From CAYZUC01 sp964481705 (GTDB lineage: Bacteria; Bacillota; Clostridia; Lachnospirales; Lachnospiraceae): a DNA stretch of 17,359 nt. The translations under genes and the position numbers were made by a program. Positions 14,263 to 17,359 of the stretch are shown here, one piece after another. Below the pieces are notes generated by a model. It was not told the DNA's origin. It saw nothing but the letters and a program-made list of their open reading frames with translations, and made no database searches. The stretch covers positions 1-17,359 of the forward strand of contig CAYZUC010000058.1 in NCBI GenBank assembly GCA_964481705.1, read 5' to 3'. Within the stretch, counting starts at the first letter, position 1. Each line of letters starts with the position of its first letter.

Positions 14263-14982
14263 TTACTTATTCCTTCGATAGTTGTCGTAGTATTGTTGGA
14301 TTCGGTTCTGATCAAAAAATGAATAGGAAATCAACTCTTGATCCGTCATAGTGAAGGCACGTCGTTCTACAGCAACGACGTGATCCAGATTTATGGCGGT
14401 ATTTTTATTGACCTGTAAGAAATTAGGAGAGTCATCCACCATCATGAAGAACTCGTAGATATTCCCCAAGACATGAGGAATACGGTTGTTGGTAAGTGTA
14501 ATAGCAAGAAAACCTTCGGACTCCTTTGCATAGAGAATCTCATCATTTGTGACATAATAAGTCGTACGTTTTTCACGTAATTCGATTCGTGGAACACGAT
14601 GTTCACGTATTTGAATGGCTTCGTCAATGATGTGAGAAAGGACCTCTTTTTTTATGGGTTTTGATAGGCAGGTGTAATCCTTGCCTGCAATCTCCTGTTC
14701 CAGGAAATCCGGAGTAGAAGAACACAGAACTATAGGTGAGCTGACTCCCAGTGCCCGCAGATCGTCAGCAACCACAATGCTATCCTTTATCGATGCCGAT
14801 TGGTCAATGAAAAATAAATCGTAATGGATAGGAGAAGTAAACAGTGCTTCCCTGCTACCAAAGGAATCGATATATAGGACTCCGGTATTGTGAATCCTTG
14901 CGTCCGATTCTCTCGAAAGCAGTCTTTCCGTTTGCTTACGATCAGCAATATTGTCATCGCAGACAGCAACATATAGAGCCAT
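14263..14982 (-). CDS. LytTR family response regulator
   Basis: 239 residues. The receiver domain (1-125) has the acidic pair D9-D10 (VAVCDDN), the probable phosphoacceptor D60 (DLFFID), S88/S89 (LCSST) and K108 (LSKPI). The LytTR DNA-binding domain (about 133-237) contains ELREKRTTYYVTNDEILYAKESEGF and FLQVNKNTAINLDHV, the usual family signature. Such regulators often control peptide signalling, surface or bacteriocin genes and bind imperfect direct repeats. The usual AgrC-like partner kinase is absent; the histidine kinase at 15408 is of a different type. GGAGG lies 9 bases before the ATG. It follows DUF1294 by 23 bases on the same strand, likely in one transcript. Confidence 0.92.
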   Translation of the reverse strand: MALYVAVCDDNIADRKQTERLLSRESDARIHNTGVLYIDSFGSREALFTSPIHYDLFFIDQSASIKDSIVVADDLRALGVSSPIVLCSSTPDFLEQEIAGKDYTCLSKPIKKEVLSHIIDEAIQIREHRVPRIELREKRTTYYVTNDEILYAKESEGFLAITLTNNRIPHVLGNIYEFFMMVDDSPNFLQVNKNTAINLDHVVAVERRAFTMTDQELISYSFFDQNRIQQYYDNYRRNK

Positions 14983-15005
14983 GAAGAGATACCTCCGAAT
15001 TTATT

Positions 15006-15293
15006 TTACATCATAGTAAAGGTAAAAGGTGACAGATAACAGAACCAGATATAGATTCCTATCTGCACAACAAGAATAGCAGGCATGCCATAGACAAATT
15101 TCGGATGGAGCGTTTTATGACGGAACAGATACATACCAAGAATAGAACCGACAGAGCCACCAATAATCGCAGTTAGAAACAAAATGGATTCTGGAACGCG
15201 AAAAAAACGTCTTTTGGCACACAGCTTGTCAATTCCCATGAGAGCTAATCCTAAGATATTAGCAATAAGCAGGTAAATGATAAAAATGTTCAA
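15006..15293 (-). CDS. DUF1294 family small membrane protein
   Basis: 95 residues from a TTG start at 15293 (GAGGTG 6 bases upstream); the frame extends to 15359, but that part overlaps the promoter. Helices lie at about 3-20, 36-54 and 70-87. The central motif is ALMGIDKLCAKRRFFRVPES (17-36) followed by GGSVGSILGMYLFRHKT (45-61), the hallmark of DUF1294. The function is unknown. It leads a two-gene transcript with the LytTR regulator and is divergent from the histidine kinase gene. Confidence 0.85.
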   Translation of the reverse strand: MNIFIIYLLIANILGLALMGIDKLCAKRRFFRVPESILFLTAIIGGSVGSILGMYLFRHKTLHPKFVYGMPAILVVQIGIYIWFCYLSPFTFTMM

Positions 15294-15318
15294 CGTCGCA
15301 CCTCTTTTCTTTGTGGTT

Positions 15319-15347
15319 ATCTTATCATAGGTTTCAGTTGATTTCAA
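15319..15347 (-). promoter_or_regulatory. Sigma-A-type promoter for DUF1294 / LytTR
   Basis: On the minus strand TTGAAA (15347-15342), 17 bases and TAAGAT (15324-15319). The -35 overlaps the -35 of the opposite promoter for the kinase gene. Confidence 0.55.
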
Positions 15348-15361
15348 TTGTGGGTTCAACT
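15336..15361. promoter_or_regulatory. Inverted repeat between divergent promoters
   Basis: AGTTGA (15336-15341) and TCAACT (15356-15361) form a perfect 6-bp dyad with 14 bases between. It spans the kinase promoter spacer and both -35 boxes. It could be an operator read by a dimeric regulator; short arms make chance possible. Confidence 0.3.
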
Positions 15362-15366
15362 ATAAT
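15338..15366 (+). promoter_or_regulatory. Sigma-A-type promoter for the histidine kinase
   Basis: TTGATT (15338-15343), 17 bases and a perfect TATAAT (15361-15366), 42 bases before the kinase start codon. Confidence 0.65.
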
Positions 15367-15407
15367 ATATAGTAGAACAGAAAAAATATATCGGGAAGAG
15401 GTATTCT

Positions 15408-17359
15408 ATGGCACCGATTTTTTCAGTTATACTTATCCTATTGGGGATAATGGAAATTTGTCTTGGTCTTCTTGTATATGCCCATGATGGCAGACAGACC
15501 AGACAGAACAATCTCTTTTTCCTGACCTGTATGACAGGGTTTATCTGGGCAGTTGGAAGGGGAGTTATGATGGTAGCGCCCACGGATCAATTCGCTTATG
15601 TTTTTCGAGCAATTGGTTTGGCTGGTAGCCTTACTTATTGTTGCCATTTGGTCAATTATATTCTGAGTATCACCGGGAACCCTTTTCGAACAAAAAAGGT
15701 AATTCCTGTCTATATTCTGGTTGGATCCATTTTCTGTCTTCTGTTGTTACTATTTCCGACTAAGGTTATTTATATTGAGACAAATATTGGGAAGGAATGC
15801 TATTCCAATGATCACTGGATTTGGGTGATTCAGCTTGTTTACTTTCTCTCTTTGATTTTTATATGGCTTTATTCTGTAATTAAGTGGATGAATAGCAATC
15901 CCTATCGCAGAGAGATCCAACAAGGAAGGATTATGCTGGTCGCCCTGGTGTTCTTTGTCACAGGTATATTATGGGATTCTGGTGCGACTTTTATGAAGAA
16001 GTCATCGTATGAGGCGGGTGCGGTATTATCCTTTGTTACGGTTTGCATCTTATATCAGGTTCTGCGTAAGTATAACTCATTTCAGATTACAGACGGCAAG
16101 ATGTCCGGCTACATATACAACAAAGTAAATACGCCAGTCATGTTACTCTATTCTGACTATTCGGTTGCGGATTGCAATGAGAGCGCCTGCAGATTGCTGC
16201 AGGAGAAGAAAGAAAATCTGGTTTTTCGTGATATCTTCAGCTTTCTTAAGGAAGAGAGTGTGGCGGAACGGCAAAAGGTTCGAGCTCAGATAGCAAATAA
16301 GGAATCGGAGTTCACTTTAAATGTTGTAACCATGGCGACCGGCTCCATTTGTACGGTAGATGGCTCGGTATTATACGATAAGTATCGTGATGTATTGTGT
16401 ATTATATGTATGTTCCATGATGTCACACAGATGCGTAAGGTTATGGACGAATTGGAGGCAAGCCGTCAGGAAGCAGCAAAAGCAAATGAAGCCAAGACAG
16501 CATTCCTGTCGAATATGAGTCATGAGATTCGTACGCCTTTGAATTCCATTATAGGTATGTGTGATATTTTAAGCTACAAGGACTTGTCCGACGATATTCA
16601 GAGTGATGTGAATGTCATTCAGACAGCTGGAAAGGGCTTATTAAATGTAATCAATGATATTTTGGATATATCCAAAATCGAATCCGGAAAGGTTGAGATT
16701 CAGGAGCGTACCTATGACATGAAGAGCCTTCTGGAAGAGATTGTGAATATGATTGCGGTACGTACCTTGGAGAAGAAGATTAAATTCTTGACGGTAATCA
16801 ATCCGAATCTTCCGCGAAAGCTTATAGGTGATGGTGGAAGAGTGAGACAGGTATTGATCAACATTCTCTCTAACGCAGTGAAGTATACAAATGAAGGATA
16901 CATAGTTCTTGATATTGATTATGAGCTTGTCTTTGGAAAGATTACCTTGATCATAAAGGTTTCTGATACGGGAATCGGCATACGTCCGGAGGATAAGGAG
17001 AAGATTTTTGGAAGCTTCAATCAAGTAGATACCATAAAAAACAGAAATATCGTTGGTACTGGTTTGGGACTCACTATTTGCCGCAACATTGCAAGAATAC
17101 TGGGCGGTGATGTGACGGTAGAGAGTACGTATGGTGAGGGTTCTGTATTTACAATCCGTCTGAATCAGAGGGTAGAGGATGAGCAACCCATGGTTCCTTA
17201 TATGAAGTATAAGAATCCGATTCTTCTTATGGAAATTGACCCGAAAGCGAGAGGATTGCATGCTAAGATTCTGGATGCGCTTCATGTGCCCTATTATCTG
17301 GCCGCCAATTCCATGGAAGCAGAACAGCTTCTTCTGGAAACGAGAATACCAACTCTTTA
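15408..17359 (+). CDS. Membrane sensor histidine kinase, probably hybrid (3' end outside window)
   Basis: ATG at 15408 (GAGG 6 bases upstream) opens a frame that runs to the window edge without a stop, 650 residues visible. About seven hydrophobic helices (roughly 3-24, 37-56, 63-86, 98-116, 137-160, 174-190, 203-219) resemble the N-terminal 7TM sensor region of histidine kinases. A PAS-like segment follows (about 230-345). HisKA has FLSNMSHEIRTPLNSIIG with phosphorylatable H372. The ATPase domain has the N box with N489 (NILSNAVKYTNEG), G1 DTGIGI (D520) and G2 GTGLGL (about 550). From about residue 604 a receiver-like segment starts (NPILLMEIDPKARGLHAKILDAL), but the acidic pair expected after the first strand reads E-I-D, so it may be a degenerate receiver. 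The ligand is unknown. No cognate regulator is clear; the nearby LytTR regulator is of a class usually served by other kinases. Confidence 0.88.
   Translation, partial: MAPIFSVILILLGIMEICLGLLVYAHDGRQTRQNNLFFLTCMTGFIWAVGRGVMMVAPTDQFAYVFRAIGLAGSLTYCCHLVNYILSITGNPFRTKKVIPVYILVGSIFCLLLLLFPTKVIYIETNIGKECYSNDHWIWVIQLVYFLSLIFIWLYSVIKWMNSNPYRREIQQGRIMLVALVFFVTGILWDSGATFMKKSSYEAGAVLSFVTVCILYQVLRKYNSFQITDGKMSGYIYNKVNTPVMLLYSDYSVADCNESACRLLQEKKENLVFRDIFSFLKEESVAERQKVRAQIANKESEFTLNVVTMATGSICTVDGSVLYDKYRDVLCIICMFHDVTQMRKVMDELEASRQEAAKANEAKTAFLSNMSHEIRTPLNSIIGMCDILSYKDLSDDIQSDVNVIQTAGKGLLNVINDILDISKIESGKVEIQERTYDMKSLLEEIVNMIAVRTLEKKIKFLTVINPNLPRKLIGDGGRVRQVLINILSNAVKYTNEGYIVLDIDYELVFGKITLIIKVSDTGIGIRPEDKEKIFGSFNQVDTIKNRNIVGTGLGLTICRNIARILGGDVTVESTYGEGSVFTIRLNQRVEDEQPMVPYMKYKNPILLMEIDPKARGLHAKILDALHVPYYLAANSMEAEQLLLETRIPTL

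Noticed and set aside
16641..17285. 214-residue minus-strand open frame at the right end
   Set aside because: It is antisense to the HisKA/ATPase region of the histidine kinase, whose H, N, G1 and G2 boxes are intact on the plus strand; the minus product matches no known pattern.
1..17359. CRISPR arrays, transposases, integrases, tRNA or rRNA genes, riboswitches
   Set aside because: No regularly spaced repeats, no recombinase-like products, no tRNA-like cloverleaf and no recognised riboswitch core were found on reading both strands.

Overview
The window reads as chromosomal DNA of a low-to-moderate GC, endospore-forming Firmicute, most likely a Clostridia member close to Lachnospiraceae. The evidence is a complete spoIIAA-spoIIAB-sigF operon, a complete but split spoVA set, a DUF5721 protein, a zinc-ribbon/TPR membrane protein, and Gram-positive style ribosome binding sites with several TTG starts. 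Two runs of ten Ns (2583-2592 and 4681-4690) suggest a scaffolded draft or metagenome assembly. Both lie inside genes and leave the frame open. The species assignment is inference; no rRNA or tRNA gene was seen.

Layout. 1-2222: the end of a DUF342/FapA-like gene, a promoter, a 49-residue acidic small protein, a zinc-ribbon/TPR single-pass membrane protein and a strong intrinsic terminator. 2241-3747: spoIIAA-spoIIAB-sigF, translationally coupled, which set up and restrain the first forespore sigma factor. 3778-5361: a multi-pass GT-C/GT39-like membrane protein with its own sigma-A-type promoter. 5363-8049 (minus strand): spoVAA-AB-AC-AD, the dipicolinic acid transport module of the forespore inner membrane. 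8142-11278 (plus): a tightly coupled operon of a Uup/YfmR-type ABC-F ATPase, a YlmH-type S4 protein and a shikimate-kinase-fold P-loop kinase. 11273-12226 (minus): an S1-domain protein. 12385-12741 (plus): an isolated spoVAE. 12751-13239 (minus): DUF5721. 13423-14262 (plus): DegV. 14263-15293 (minus): DUF1294 followed by a LytTR response regulator. 15408-17359 (plus): a sensor histidine kinase running off the window.

How it fits together. SigF, controlled by SpoIIAA and SpoIIAB, starts the forespore programme whose late products include the SpoVA proteins. In Bacillus and many Clostridia, spoIIA is followed directly by spoVA in the same orientation. Here spoVAA-AD are inverted and spoVAE is left alone about 4.3 kb further on in the ancestral orientation. 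One inversion plus gene insertion would explain this. The ABC-F/YlmH pair suggests a small translation-stall operon. Four convergent gene pairs abut or overlap at their stop codons, with no recognisable terminator between them.

Nothing here looks like a defence island, phage, transposon or CRISPR locus. The most interesting points are the rearranged sporulation locus, the ABC-F/YlmH/kinase operon with an atypical kinase, and compact overlapping promoters.
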